DNA of 64,000 bases from Perognathus longimembris pacificus (GCF_023159225.1 NC_063161.1:3537690-3601689); one strand, 5' to 3'; positions 22,877 to 34,117 are shown, counted from the stretch's first letter. Program-made: numbers and translations. Notes: generated by a model not told the origin, from the letters alone.

Positions 22877-23036
22877 CGTCACACTGTCCCACTGCCTCTT
22901 AGGGGCCCGGGGTCGAGACCCTCCACGAGGCGCCACAGGCCGCGCCTTCTCTGCACACGGAACATGCCGGCTGCGGCCACCTTGGTGTGAGGCGAGGTCC
23001 CCAGCCCTGCTGACCCACGAGGGGTGCGCACGCGGC

Positions 23037-23055
23037 GGGGGGGGGGGGGGGGGGG
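23037..23055. repeat. poly-G tract (19 bases)
   Basis: Uninterrupted G run, poly-C in FAM118A transcript sense, 70 bases past the stop codon. Its length may vary between reads or assemblies. Confidence 0.85.
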
Positions 23056-23121
23056 TTCTGCCGGGATGTGCTCCCTTGAACATATTCTAAACGGGGACCC
23101 CCGTGGCAGCAGGGGTAGCAG

Positions 23122-23258
23122 TCAGGACACCCCCGGCAAGACAGAGCGGATGCGGCTCCCCAGCAGCACAGTACCCGCGTCGGAGGATCGGGGTCTCTTT
23201 GAAACTTCCATTCCATTCTTCTCCATCTTCCTCTTTGCGCAGTCCTGACACGCGGCAC
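23122..23258 (-). CDS. FAM118A: FAM118A terminal coding exon
   Basis: Acceptor CACGCAG. The exon completes glycine and reads AACQDCAKRKMEKNGMEVSK, then RPRSSDAG. It continues 17 residues (TVLLGSRIR and on) to TGA at 23122-23124, past where the human protein stops. The other two frames are also open here, but this one fits the family and the splice phase. Confidence 0.9.
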
Positions 23259-26200
23259 CTGCGTGTGAACACACGCGTTTCCGCCTTAGTTTTAGTTTTA
23301 TTTTTTGAGGAAAGCCTCACGGCTTGCCGCGGCCCGAGTCTCTGACTTCTGAGCAGCAGAATAAAGGCCGAGGCGGAGCTGTGGCTCTGCTGAGCGGAGC
23401 GGCTCCTGGACGGCAGCCCGGCCAGGGCCAAGCCAGGGCGGCACCGAAACCAGAACAAAGGCAGCGCGGGCATGGGGGCATGGGGGCATGGGAGCATGGG
23501 AGCATGGAAGCATGGGAGCATGGAAGCATGGGGGCATGGAAGCATGGGAGCATGGGAGCGGGCGCTGCAATGGGGCCGCGGGCTGGGGACCGCGCCTGCG
23601 CCGGGTGCTGCGCACGCAGAGCCTCGCTCCACCCCCGACCATCTTGGTTCAAGCACAGACCGAGCTGGGCAGCGGAGGGGAGGAGAGGGGAGGAGAGGGG
23701 AGGGGAGGGGGGAGGGGAGGGGAGGGGGAGGGGCCGGCCTCATCCAAGGCATCACGCGCTCTGGGGAACCCACGCCGCTACGTCACAGAAGAGCCTCCGG
23801 CTTTACAAACCCGCATGGAGGACACCGAACCCCAGGGGAACCCGACACGCACCGCCCGGCCTCACCTAGCAGCGTGGTGCTGTCCACTCGCTCGGCATCT
23901 GGAAGGAAGCACAGCGGTGAGGGCGGGGCAGGGCTCGCGTGCCACCCTAGCCGCGCGGGAGGGGAGGCCTCAAGATGGTGGCTTGAAGCCGCCTGGGCGG
24001 GAGAGGGGCGGCCGGGTGAGGGCGCGAGGCCCCCGTGTGGAGCCCTCTGGGCCCTCGGGGGAGGGGGACAGTGGCGCGGGCTGCGGACCCGGGCCCGGTC
24101 GCCTCCTGCGCCACGCAAGGGCACAGCGACGCGGGAAGCACCTGCGGCCGGCGGCGCACGGAGCATGCGCGTCCCCCAGCCACGGCGCTGCCATCCCCGG
24201 CGGGCCTTCTCTGCGACCAGGAGCCACGCCGCGAGCGCAACAACGCCCTCCCCACTCGCAAGGGTCACGGGCTAAGCCCACGCGACCTCCCGGGCCCCTG
24301 GCGGCGTCCGGGGCCTGGGAAGGGGTCTGGGTGGGGGGCGGCCACAGCCGCACCCTCAGGAGCCCCTAGGAACTCCTCACACTCCACCCCGGGGGTCCTG
24401 GGGGCAGGACGAGGGGCTCGGGCGGGGGGGTGGTCGCTGCCTGTGAGGCCCCCGGCGCCGGGAGCCACTGAGCAGGGCCCTGGACGCTGCCAGGCCAGCA
24501 CCGGTGTCCCGCCCGCCCGGACACGCCACGCCGAGCCGACTCCAGCTCCACACTCCCACTGCCGTTAGAAAGCCCGCCGAGGGCGGGGCGGCCCCACGCC
24601 GCCGCCCGCCGCCCGCCGGTGCGGCTCAGCCTGACCGCCAGAGCCGCGCTGCAGGCCAGCCTCACTCGGCCGGGGGAGCGAGGGGCACCGCCGCCCTGTT
24701 ACCGCAAAAGGGCAGTCGGCTCGTGACCTTCCACCCGGCTGCCGTCTGTTTCAGGACCCAGACTCAACGCCACGAAGCCCCAGGGGCCCCCGTGACCGGG
24801 GGTGTGGGCGGCCATCTCGCCAGGCCTGGCAGACGCACCCACACCGGGAGGGGGGCGGAGGGGGGACTCTCAGGAAGACGGGGCACCGCGCTCATGTGCA
24901 CTTTAAAAGTTCAAACAGCAAAGGCCAGATGCCAAGGTTCACACTTGTGACCCAAGCGACGCAGGCTGGGGGCCGAGGATGGCAGCGGGGAGCAGCCCGG
25001 ACGGACCGTGACGCCCACCTCCCACTAGCCAGCCAAAAGCCAGGGGAGGAGCTCGGCTCCAATGGCGTAGCACCAGTCTTGAGCAGAAAAGCCCAGTGAG
25101 AACGCAAGGCCCCGAGTTCAAGCACCAATACTAACAGGCTTTCAAGAAAGTCAAGGAAGAGAGGCGGGCAGGAAGGCAGAGAGGAAGGAAGGAAGGCAGA
25201 GAGGAAGGAAGGAAGGAAGGCAGAGAGGAAGGAAGGAAGGAAGGCAGGGAGGGAGAAAGGAAGGAAGAAAGGGAGGGAGGGAAGGAGGGAGGGAGGGAAG
25301 GAGGGAGGGAGGGAGGGAGGAAGGCAGGCAGGCAGGCAGGAGGCAACTGTGGTAGAAATGAAACAGCAGCAGGCTGCAGGTTTTAAATTTCACAGCTGAT
25401 AAAAACCTCCTGGCAACTTTTTTGTTTCTTGGTTAAAGTAAGCAGAAACATGAACAGCGAGTGTACCGTGTACGTACACAGCTAGAGTGCCACTGCCTAA
25501 CCACTGACCCCGCTCTCACGCTTTTAACTTACAGAAGCATGTTTGCTTTTTCTAGGGTCTGAACTGGGCCTTGTGCTTGCGAGGCAGGCGACACTACGTG
25601 AGTCATACTTTTAGCCTTTTTTTGCGTTATTTTTTCTTTAGTATAGTCTTGGGGCCAGGCTGAGAATGCGATCCTCCGGCCTACAGCCTGCTGTAGCTAG
25701 GATCGCAGACAGGCATGTACCGACATACCTGGCCTACTGACCGAGATGGGGCCCAAGGACTTTTAGCCTGGGTTAGCCGTGAGCGCAACTCCCCCTACGT
25801 CCACTTTCTAGCAGCTGAGGTTAAAGGCCTGAGCCTCAAAGCGCAGCCTCATTTATTTGTTATTTGTTTGCTGATCCTGGGCTTGAACTCAGTGCCTGAG
25901 TGCTCTTCCTAAGCCTCTTTGTGCTTAAGGCTAGTGTTCTAGCCACAGCACCAGTTCTGGCTTTTTCTGAGTAGTTTATTGGAGATGAGATTCTCACCGA
26001 CGTTTCTGCCTGGACTGGCTTCAAACCCTGACCCTCAGGTCGCAGCCTCCTGAGCAGCCAGGATGACAGGGGTGAGCCACCCCAGCCCAGCTGAAGGCGC
26101 ATTTTTAAGCTAATTACCAGACTGGTGAATGTCCTGACGTGTGAGATGTAACCAAGGGGAGAGGGGACCAGTGAAAAGCCCCCCCAAACTGTGCTCTCGG

Positions 26201-29200
26201 AAGGGAAGCGAAGGCCCCTCACCCGGACTCCGCTGCTTGCAGATCTGGGTGGCCAGGTCCTGCACGTATCCCGGGAAGTGGTCAAAATGGTCCCCGTACG
26301 ACACCACCTTGATCCCGTGCAGAAGCATGTCGGCCTGGTGCTTGAAGAAGTGGTCCTCGTGCTCCTTGAGCACCAGCATGAAGTGCTCCAGGTCCACCTT
26401 GTTGGGCACCGAGTAGAGGAAGAGCGCTTGGAATATCTGGTCGCGCAGCGTCTCCCCGCAGCCCACGAACAGGAAAGACTTGGTGCGGTACAGGTCCTGC
26501 AGGACCTCCTGAGGAGCCGAGACGGGCGCTCGTGAGTACAACGCGGCCTCACGGGGGGGGGGGGGGGGGGCTTCTGCACGTCCCCTCCCAGGCTCCCCGA
26601 AGGCCTCCCGGTGTGCACGCGGCACACGCTGCCCAGGTCAGCCCGGGCGCTCGTCTGCCAGCAGGCCGAGGCCCGGGCCAGGGCGGCACCGGCTCCGCGG
26701 GGGACCGCGCAGTGCCCGAAGCCCGGACCCGCTCCCGTGGGACACGGGCGGGCAGGGGCCTGGGGCGCGGGGGCCAGGTCGGGCATAGCGGGGCTGGCCT
26801 GTGCGAGGCCGCCTCCTGAGCCCAGTCCCGGGCACCGAGGCGCACGCTTCAGGCGCGCCAGGCCGGGCGCCGGGCCGCAGGGAGGGGCCGCGTTTGGGGA
26901 GCTGAGTGCGGGAGGCGGGTTCCGGGCGGAGGCGGCTGCTCGGCAGGGCGGGGCGGGAACGGGCGGGGTTTCCGTGCTTCGGGGGGCCACAGGGCCTCTC
27001 CCCCAGCACCCAGTCAGCCCACGGGCGGGGCCGGGCTGGGCCTCGGCACTGGGCCTGGACTCCGCCCGGCACCGTGGCCGACCGGAGGCGCCTTCCTGAC
27101 ACACGCAGGCCCTGAGCCGGGGCTGCCGCAGAGGACGACGGACGCCCTGGCCCAGGAGCTGCGCGACGTGGCCAGGACGCCACCAACATGGCCGCCACGC
27201 AGCTGGCGACCACGCTCCCCAAGGAGGGACCCAAGGCGGCCGTACCATGACTTCCGGGTCCTGGGTGACGTCCTTGTAGCCCGAGGGGTCCAGGACCATG
27301 CCGCAGGGGTCGGTGTAGAGGCCGTGGATGTGCAGAACCCCGTACTTGATGTGGCCCCTGGCCCACTGAAGAACCTGTCAGACACACGCGGGAGGCAGGC
27401 GGCGGGCTAGGGAGGAGCTCCGCGCGTCGGCACGGCTCTCACCGGCCGCTGTCAGGGAGCAGCGCTGCGGCAGGCTCCGGGCACGGGTCCCCCCGCCGCC
27501 CCCCGCCGCCCCCCGGGCCTCTCGGAGGGAGCGCCTGCCCGCCTGGGCCCGGCCGGCGGGAGGGAGGGCGGCTTCGTGGCACGGGGCCCGTCTCGGGAGC
27601 CGTCACGCTTGCATCACTTGGGGCACCAGCACCCCCTGGGCTCCACGCAGAGCTTGGCACGCTCGCTCGCTCCTCAGGGCCGTGGCCAGCACACACCCAC
27701 GCCGCGAGGAGCGGCCCGGCGGCCGGGGTCACCCCTAACCCACACGAGAACAAATACACAGCAGCCAAGAAAACCAGACCGTGCGCCCGCGTGGAAATCG
27801 CAGGGAAGGGTTCCACCCATCCAGTGGGTGACGGACCTCTCACTGGCTTTTTAAAAGCCCACTAGCAGCCAGCGATGGGAAGCGGGCATTCCCACAAAGC
27901 GGCTGGGCACAATCTAGCTCTCACTCTTCCCACCTTAGGTTCTGACACTTCTCCAGGAACGCAGAGACAGAAGCACATAAAATACCTCTGCGGCATTAAG
28001 ACAGTAAAAATAAGCTAACAAGAAAAGCAGGTACCGACGGTAACTTAGTCTTAGGGTACTGTCATCCAAGCTACACAGGAAGCTAAGATCTGGGTTCAAA
28101 GCAGTTCAAAGCCAGCCCAGGTGGGAAAGTCAGTGAGCCTCTTATCTCCACTAAGCTACCAAAGAAAGCTGGAAGCAGAGCTGTGGCTCGAGTGGGAGAA
28201 TGCTAGCCTTGAGGGGAACAAAGAAAGAACAAAGAGAAGTTTCATACTTTGAAAAACAGTTCACTGGTTTAATGAAAACCAGATGTGGTGGTGCGTGCCT
28301 ATAATTCTAGCACCTGGGAGGTTGAGGCTGGAAGGTCTCAAATTTGAGGCCAGCCTGGGCTACACGGTGAGACCCTGTAGTAAGATTGCGGTATCTTGGG
28401 CTGGGAATGTGGCCTAGTGGTAGAGTGCTTGCCTCGTATACATGAAGCCCTGGGTTCGATTCCCCAGCACCACGTATATAGATAACGGCCAGAAGTGGCG
28501 CTGTGGCTCAGGTGACAGAGTGCTGGCCTTGAGCAAAAAGAAGCCAGGGACAGTGCTCAGGCCCTGAGTTCAAGGCCCAGGACTGGCAAAAAAAAAAAAA
28601 AAAAAAAAAGACGATTGTGGTATCTTGCTTTTCTTTATTGTTCATTATTATTATTGTTTGTCGGTCATGTAGCTTGAACCCAGGGCCTGGGCACTGTCAC
28701 TGGCCTTTTTCTCTCAAGGCTAGCCCTTTGAGCCACAGCTCCACTTCCAGTTTTCTGGTGGTTGATTAGCGATAAGAGTCTCACGAGCTTTCCTGCCCTG
28801 GCTGGCTTTGAACTGGGATCCTCAGATCTCAGCCTCCTGAGCAGCGAGATGGCAGGCGCGAGCCACCGGCGGCCGGTCTGTTATTTACATCCCCACTTCC
28901 CCCAGCGAGCACAGGAGACCACGCAGCCGCCAGGGCCGACGGGAAAGCAAGAGCGGCGCTTGGTTTAGGACGGAGCGCTCTGCTGCCCCGTGGGTGGGCT
29001 CGCGGCCTGCCCGGGGAGTCGCCGCACCCACGGGTGCCCGCCCCGCCCTACCTTCGACTTGTCCTTCAGGTCCAGCGACTCCATGGGCTTGTTCTGCTGC
29101 TGCCCGAAGATCTCCAGCAGGTTGTCGTAGTTGGTGGTCAGCACCATGGTGCCTCTGTCCATCAGGCTGAGGATGGACTGCAGCACGGCCGGGTGCTGGA

Positions 29201-30887
29201 TGTGCTGCTCCAGGCTGTCGAACACCTCCATCAGGCAGTCCTGGAAGAAGTTGGGCTTGGCGTCACCGGTGCGCTGGGGAGAGAGAGCGAGCGAGAGTCA
29301 GCGCGCGCCGCGCCACCCAGCAGGAGCTTCGCAGAGCCCCCCCGGAGGGAGGGACCAGGGGCCCCCAGCTCGCCCCTCTTCCTGCACACTAAGGGCCTGG
29401 GGTCACCCCGCCTCTACTACAACTACCCCACCCAGCAGGGGGCAGGGCAGCTGCCGCGAGCAAGAGCCACTAGGAGGTGCGGCCATGACCCCCAGACTTC
29501 ATTCACAAACACAAGCAGCAGGCCGGGTTTGGCAAGGGCTGCCCTGCGGGGGGAGCCGTCCCTCACCGACAGCCCTTGCTGGGCACTCCCGCTGTGGGTG
29601 AAGACAACGGCCCCAGGTCCCCAGCACTGTCAAGGGACGCATGCTTCCAGGCTGCCAACCCAGGCCTCGGTGGGAGAGCCACAGTGGCCTCCTCACCGAA
29701 GCCACGCAGTTCCGGTTCCTCGTGGGGGCAGCCTCGTCCCCACCCTCCCTGCCTTCCACCCACCATGCTTCTTCAATGCACACGGAAAACTGGGGGCAGC
29801 CTGTGCCTGCGACCACCACACTGGCTTCCCAGTCTCTTGTGCCCAGACCCACGGGCGGGGTGGCCAGGCCACCGCCGGCTCTGCTCCATCCAAGGCTGGG
29901 AGCCAGCCAGCTGCTCCGGGACCGCTGTCTGTGGTCCTGAGCAGCTGCTCCCCCTCCCCCCGCCACCCCCCCCCCGCCACCCCCCCCCCCCCCGGCACCG
30001 CAGGCAAACCTTGCAGAGCCAGCCTCGTTCACCAAGCCTGGGAGGCGCAGGCTGCGCCGGTGGCCCAGCTGAGGAGTCCACAGCCCGAGGGGCTCCTCCA
30101 TCGGCCCGGCCCTGCCAGGAGCCGCGCGCCTCCGCGCAGCTCAGCTCCGCCTCCCCCACTCCGGCCCAGACCCGGAGCCACGGGCGACACTCACAGGAGA
30201 CATCTTCCGGATCAGGTCATGGGCCACGACCAGCAGGTCCCGGTCCTTCATCACCTTCCTGCGGAACTCGGCCACGTCCCCGGGGTGCAGCACCTCCAGC
30301 TGCTCGGCCGCCTCGATGACGGCCTCGATGCAGCTTCTCCAGGAGCAGAGCGCGGGGATGCCGGGGGCCACGGCGGCGCTCACGCCCGTCCCGATGACCA
30401 GCAGCAGCTCCTGCGGCTGCTTCCGGATGAGGCTTTTCAGAAACTTCCTAGTCAAGACAAAGGGGCGGAGAACAGCCCACCCTGGAGGCGTGGGTGCTGT
30501 CGGGTGCTTCCGGCGCCTGCCCGCCGGGTCCCAGGAAGGCTGCTCCGCGCCCGCCTGCGCTGCGCTGCCCCAGGGCCCCACCGAGCCAGCAGCGAGTCAC
30601 AGAGCCGGGAGACGGCAGCGCCCCCTGCTACGGCCCTGCACCCACCGCCCTCCCGCCTCGCCCGCTCCCGGGGTGCCGCGGGCAAGGCCGCCGCCCTCGC
30701 AGAAGCAGCTTTCTGGAAGGGCCGATTCTAGGCTGCGGCGGGGCGCGGGGCACGCCCCGTCCCCCCTGGCCTCCCATCTGAGTCACCGGGCAGCCAGGAA
30801 GCCAGCGTGGCCGGAACCGACGCGTGAGCGCACGGCCTACCTCGACTTCTGTTCACTTCTGTTGCTCGTCTTTTCCACTGAATCCAT
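23122..30887 (-). CDS. FAM118A: FAM118A, complete coding region (7 coding exons)
   Basis: SIR2-like protein of the FAM118 family. Human paralogues are reported to handle NAD and form filaments (recalled, not checked). Seven exons join to 368 codons plus TGA (human about 357). Landmarks of the SIR2_2 fold run in order: LLLVIGTGVS at residues 30-39 (Rossmann glycine loop), LTTNYDN at 145-151 (nucleotide-pocket N and D), VLHIHG at 187-192 (candidate catalytic histidine), and FLFVGCGETLRD at 229-240 (second phosphate/ribose loop). The start is the ATG at 30887, whose MDSVEKT matches the human start. The gene converges on SMC1B and lies in tandem with UPK3A. The last 19 residues run past the human end. 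No signal peptide or membrane segment is seen, so it is soluble. Confidence 0.95.
23468..23562. repeat. 8-bp tandem repeat (GGGAGCAT type)
   Basis: About eleven 8-base units alternating GGGGGCAT, GGGAGCAT and GGAAGCAT, in the last FAM118A intron. Eight is not a multiple of three, so all frames stay open across it. Confidence 0.9.
23670..23735. repeat. polypurine GGGGA-type repeat
   Basis: Runs of GGAGAGGGGA and GGGGAGGG units in the last FAM118A intron, about 130 bases from the microexon. Confidence 0.8.
23866..23898 (-). CDS. FAM118A: FAM118A 33-base microexon
   Basis: Only 33 bases: two complete the aspartate, then AERVDSTTLL, then one base of glycine. Acceptor CTTCCAG, donor GTGAGG at 23865. 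The match to human DADRVDSTTLLG and the correct phases on both sides support so short an exon. Confidence 0.92.
   Translation of the reverse strand: MPSEWTAPRC
24925..25140 (+). mobile_element. 7SL-head/Geo-body SINE
   Basis: Diverged head, body ending GAGTTCAAGCACC, then the GGAA array. Confidence 0.75.
25150..25345. repeat. GGAA/GGCA polypurine microsatellite
   Basis: Nearly pure purine on the + strand: GGAAGGAAGGCAGAGA blocks, then GGGAGGGA, then GGCAGGCA. It starts where a 7SL/Geo SINE tail ends. Confidence 0.9.
25560..26095 (-). mobile_element. 7SL-type SINE and 7SL-head/Geo-body SINE
   Basis: Short reverse head-only copy (about 25560-25735), then a full reverse composite (25858-26090) next to the last large FAM118A exon. 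Confidence 0.75.
26223..26508 (-). CDS. FAM118A: FAM118A coding exon
   Basis: EVLQDLYRTKSFLFVGCGE to TQICKQRSP plus one base. Contains the FVGCGETLRDQIF loop and the VSYGDHFDHFPGYVQDLA helix. Acceptor CCTCAG, donor GTGAGG at 26222. Confidence 0.96.
27246..27374 (-). CDS. FAM118A: FAM118A coding exon (HxHG motif)
   Basis: Forty-three codons in phase 0, VLQWARGHIKYGVLHIHG to TQDPEVM. The HIHG segment is the candidate active-site histidine region. Donor GTACGG at 27245. The surrounding introns are very GC-rich. Confidence 0.95.
28045..28380 (+). mobile_element. 7SL-head/Geo-body SINE and B1-like monomer
   Basis: Composite at about 28045-28235, then a B1-like unit (GTGGTGCGTGCCTATAATTC) at 28283-28380 that served as the IDL-Geo target. 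Confidence 0.78.
28397..28612 (+). mobile_element. IDL-Geo SINE with target duplication
   Basis: Flanks GATTGCGGTATCTTG and GATTGTGGTATCTTG. FAM118A intron, opposite to transcription. Confidence 0.93.
28655..28885 (-). mobile_element. 7SL-head/Geo-body SINE
   Basis: Reverse copy, body then head, ending GCGAGCCACCGGCGGCC. Confidence 0.82.
29052..29273 (-). CDS. FAM118A: FAM118A coding exon (TTNYD motif)
   Basis: Seventy-four codons in phase 0, RTGDAKPNFFQDCLMEVF to LDLKDKSK. It holds VLTTNYDNLLE, the conserved Asn/Asp segment of SIR2_2 enzymes. Donor GTAGGG at 29051. Confidence 0.96.
30195..30447 (-). CDS. FAM118A: FAM118A coding exon (Rossmann glycine motif)
   Basis: KFLKSLIRKQPQELLLVIGT through DLIRKMSP. 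It carries GTGVS, the NAD-binding glycine loop typical of SIR2 folds. Acceptor TGACTAG, donor GTGAGT at 30194. Confidence 0.96.
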
Positions 30888-30896
30888 CTGTGAATC
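30841..30896 (-). CDS. FAM118A: FAM118A exon with start codon
   Basis: Acceptor CTTCAG, nine bases of leader, then ATG at 30887 and 15 codons plus two bases of an arginine codon. Donor GTAGG at 30840. The next exon supplies G to complete AGG. Confidence 0.93.
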
Positions 30897-31054
30897 CTGA
30901 AGAGAGACGCTAGTCACAAGCAACTTCCATGGCTCGGGCAGGCGTTTTACTGCTGCCCGGGAAGGGGGGAAGCAAAGGCCCCGCGTGCCCGGGGAGACTC
31001 CAGCACCTGGAGGACAGCAGCTCCAGGCGGCGTGCGCACCGGGGCCCTCCCCAC

Positions 31055-31960
31055 CGCGGCTGACCCCGAGCGACGCCCCCCCCACGCGGCTGACCCCGAG
31101 CAACACCCCCCCCCCGCCGCGGCTGACCCCAAGCGACGCCCCCCCACCGTGGCTGACCCCGACGACGCCCCCCCCCCCCGCCGCGCCTGACCCCGAGCGA
31201 CAATCCCCCCCCCCCACCGTGGCTGACCCCGAGCGACAATCCCCCCACCGCGGCTGACCCCGAGCGACACCCCCCCCACCGCGGCTGACCTCGAGCGACA
31301 ATCCCCCCCCCTGCCGCGGCTGACCCTGAGCGACACCCCCCCACCGCAGCTGACCCCGAGCGACAACCCCCCCCCACACCGCGGCTGACCCCGAGCGACA
31401 ATCCCCCCCCCCCCCCGCCGCGGCTGACCCCGAGCAACACCCCCCCCGCCGCGGCTGACCCCGAGCGACAACCCCCCCCCCGCCACGGCTGACCCCGAGC
31501 GACAACCCCCCCCCACCGCGGCTGACCCCGAGCAACGCCCCCCCCGCGGCTGACCCCGAGCAACGCCGCCCCCCCCCACCGCGGCTGACCCCGAGCAACG
31601 CCCCCCCCCCCCGCCGCGGCTGACCCCGAGCAACGCCCCCCCCCCCCCCCGCCGCGGCTGACCTCGAGCAACGCCCCCCCCCCCGCCGCGGCTGACCCCG
31701 AGCAACGCCCCCCCCCCCCGCGGCTGACCCCGAGCAACGCCCCCCCCCCCCCGCCGCGGCTGACCCCGAGCGACACCCCCCCCGCCGCTGACCCCGAGCA
31801 ACGCCCCCCCCCCACACCGCGGCTGACCTCGAGCAACGCCCCCCCCGCGGCTGACCCCGAGCGACACCCCCCCCCCGCCGCTGACCCTGAGCAACACCCC
31901 CCCCCCCCCGCCGCGGCTGACCCCGAGCGACGCCCTCCCCACCACTGCTGACCCCGAGCA
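31055..31960. repeat. C-rich minisatellite (about 35 bp, roughly 26 copies)
   Basis: Units carry GCGGCTGACCCCGAGC, then GAC/AAC, then 6-14 C. Unit length varies with the C run. It sits in FAM118A intron 1, ending about 160 bases upstream of the ATG exon. In transcript sense it is G-rich. Confidence 0.95.
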
Positions 31961-32539
31961 ACGCTGGCGGGGGGTCTGCTATCTGCAGCACACCACAAAG
32001 TCCTTTTCTTTCTCTTTTTCGAGGCGCTGGGTTTGCCAGGGCCTCGGGCTTAGCGGGAAAGCAGGCCCTTAGCTATTTTTCACTTCGGGTATTTTTTCAG
32101 ACACGGTGTGAGGCTGCCCTCAGATCAAGATCCTCCCACCCAGCGCTTCACCCATGTCTGGAGTCACAGGTGCCCACCAGCACGCCTGCCTTACTCATTG
32201 AGATGAGGTCTCCAGTCCGTTTTTCCCAGGCTAGCTTCAAACCATGATCCTCGTGACCTTGGCTACAGCACCCAGCTCATTCTGGAAATGTCTCTGAAGA
32301 AACCACTCAGAAGAGCACCCAGCGAACATGGACACAGACGGCACAGGAGGGAGGAAGGAAAGCACAAGGCCTGGCAAGGGAAAGCCAGCGCCCAGCTTCT
32401 CTAAGGAAGGGGGGGCTCCCTGAGGCACCACGAAGGGGCTGTGAGGAGGGCCTGCTGCCCCTCCATACCAACAGTGTCCAAGTCAGTGCCAGGCCTGCCC
32501 TCTGCTGCCAGCTGAAATCCAACCTAAAGAACCATAAGT

Positions 32540-32750
32540 GCAGTCTGGGACTATGGCCTAGGCAGCGGGAGAGTGTTTGCCTCGCAGACATGAAGCCCTG
32601 GGTTCGATTCCCCAGCACCACATACATAGAAAAGGCCAGAGGTGGCGCTGTGGCTCAAGTGGCAGAGTGCTAGCCTTGAGCAAAAAGAAGCCAGGGACAG
32701 AGCTCAGGCCCTGAGTCCAAGCCCCAGGACTGGCCCCCAAAAAAAGAAAA
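32540..32750 (+). mobile_element. IDL-Geo SINE
   Basis: Left monomer start mutated (AGTCTGGGACTATGGCC). Flanks AAGAACCAT on both sides. Confidence 0.88.
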
Positions 32751-34117
32751 AGAAGAACCATCAGGTCTAGGTAAGCTAGTGTCTTTCGGAGAGCAAGTGA
32801 ACCAGCCAGGCACCTTGGCAGCCCGTGCCAATCCACCAGTCCGCCTCTCCCCTCGGCTCCACGCATACTATTTACACTCATGGTCAGAATTCTAGCACCC
32901 ATCTTTTTACCTAGGTCCCTGGTTCAGGACAAGTGGCTGTGCACACAGCTTTTTATCATGTGAAAGCTGTGAACAGCGGAAGCACTGCCAGGCCTAGGGG
33001 TGCACACCGGTGATCACAGCACTAGGAGGCTGGGGAAGGGGTGGTCCTGAACTCAAGGCCAACCTGGGCTGCAGGCTCTTTCCTAAGAAACAAAACCCAC
33101 CGGGAGCACAGCAGACCTGTCAGCACGCAGGCTCCGTGCGTCCTGGGGGGGGGGGGGGTCAGCAGGTCGCTGGCATGGGGCTCTGCCACCTCCTAACCCG
33201 CACTCAAGTCTGCACACTTTCTTCTTTCTGGGCTCCAGCCGCCAGGCTGTATTCGCCAGGTTAGACGGCTGAATGGGACTCCGGAGATCCCGAAAGCCTG
33301 GTGCACGGCTGCCCGCTCCCATCAAAGGCCCCGAGGGCTCTGCGGCCACGGCAGCCGACTCCTCCCCATGCTAAGAAGCCCCAGACCAAGAGGGGGAGGC
33401 TCGTGGGGGAAGCCCTGCCGGAGGAGCAAGGCTGGCGAGGCAGGCCGGCCACCACCCCAACTCCATCCCCCGCCCCTCTAGAGTCACTGCCCATCAGACA
33501 AGGCAAGCCCACGCTGGACTTTTTAATCTAGATGTTTCTAGAAATTTTCCGAGCAGTAACAAATGCCAAAGTTTTCCACCATAGGCTATAGTCCCTCTCT
33601 GCTGCAGAACAGAAGCAACTGTGGGTCCCCAGCCATGAGCCTTCCGTGACCGACTTCACCAACCACTGCCCGGCCTTACCAACCACAACCAGGACCTGCC
33701 AGCAGGCCGGGCTTCCTGGGGACAAGGCTGGCTGCCTCTCCTATGCAATGCCTCCTGCAGGGCAGAGCAAGGGGAGCCCCTGCTGTCCTCCCGGAAAGAT
33801 CCCCCCACCCCCCCGAGCTATGGCTTCAGAACAGGCATTCCCTCCTGCCTGCTCTTCCCTACACAACAATTACAACAGCCTTGCGGCAGTCAGCCGGGAC
33901 TTCCGCCGCGTGCTCTGCGCGGTCCCCTCCGCTCAGCACTGAAGTCTCAGCTCCTTCAGGTCCTGCAGACGGCTTAGGCTCTCCACATACTTGCATAGAT
34001 AATCTAAACCTAACAGCACACTTACTTACACACCTGCAAGAAAGCAAGAAGAAACGAAACTCTCCTAGACTGTACATGCTTAACTCCAAATTCAAGTGAT
34101 TCCAATGGTCCCACGAG

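Larger units (their letters stand above)
23300..24700. other. intragenic CpG-rich domain in FAM118A
   Basis: High CpG over about 1.4 kb around the microexon. It gives overlapping open frames on both strands that show no family resemblance. It could be an intragenic CpG island or a product of GC-biased sequence drift. Confidence 0.55.

Noticed and set aside
23087..24369. Several 100-290 codon frames around the FAM118A microexon
   Set aside because: Frames overlap on both strands in GC-rich DNA, and one is driven by an 8-bp repeat. The real exons here are just 33 and 137 bases.
25131..25393. Pro/Ser/Leu-repeat open frames
   Set aside because: Translation of the GGAA/GGCA polypurine repeat.
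28965..30731. 565-codon + strand frame opposite FAM118A exons
   Set aside because: Antisense shadow of GC-rich FAM118A exons and introns with no family resemblance.
30837..31998. Three long overlapping - strand open frames (332-384 codons) of Gly/Arg/Ser repeats
   Set aside because: They are all the same C-rich minisatellite read in three phases; the unit simply lacks stops. Only the last 16 codons of one frame are real (FAM118A start).
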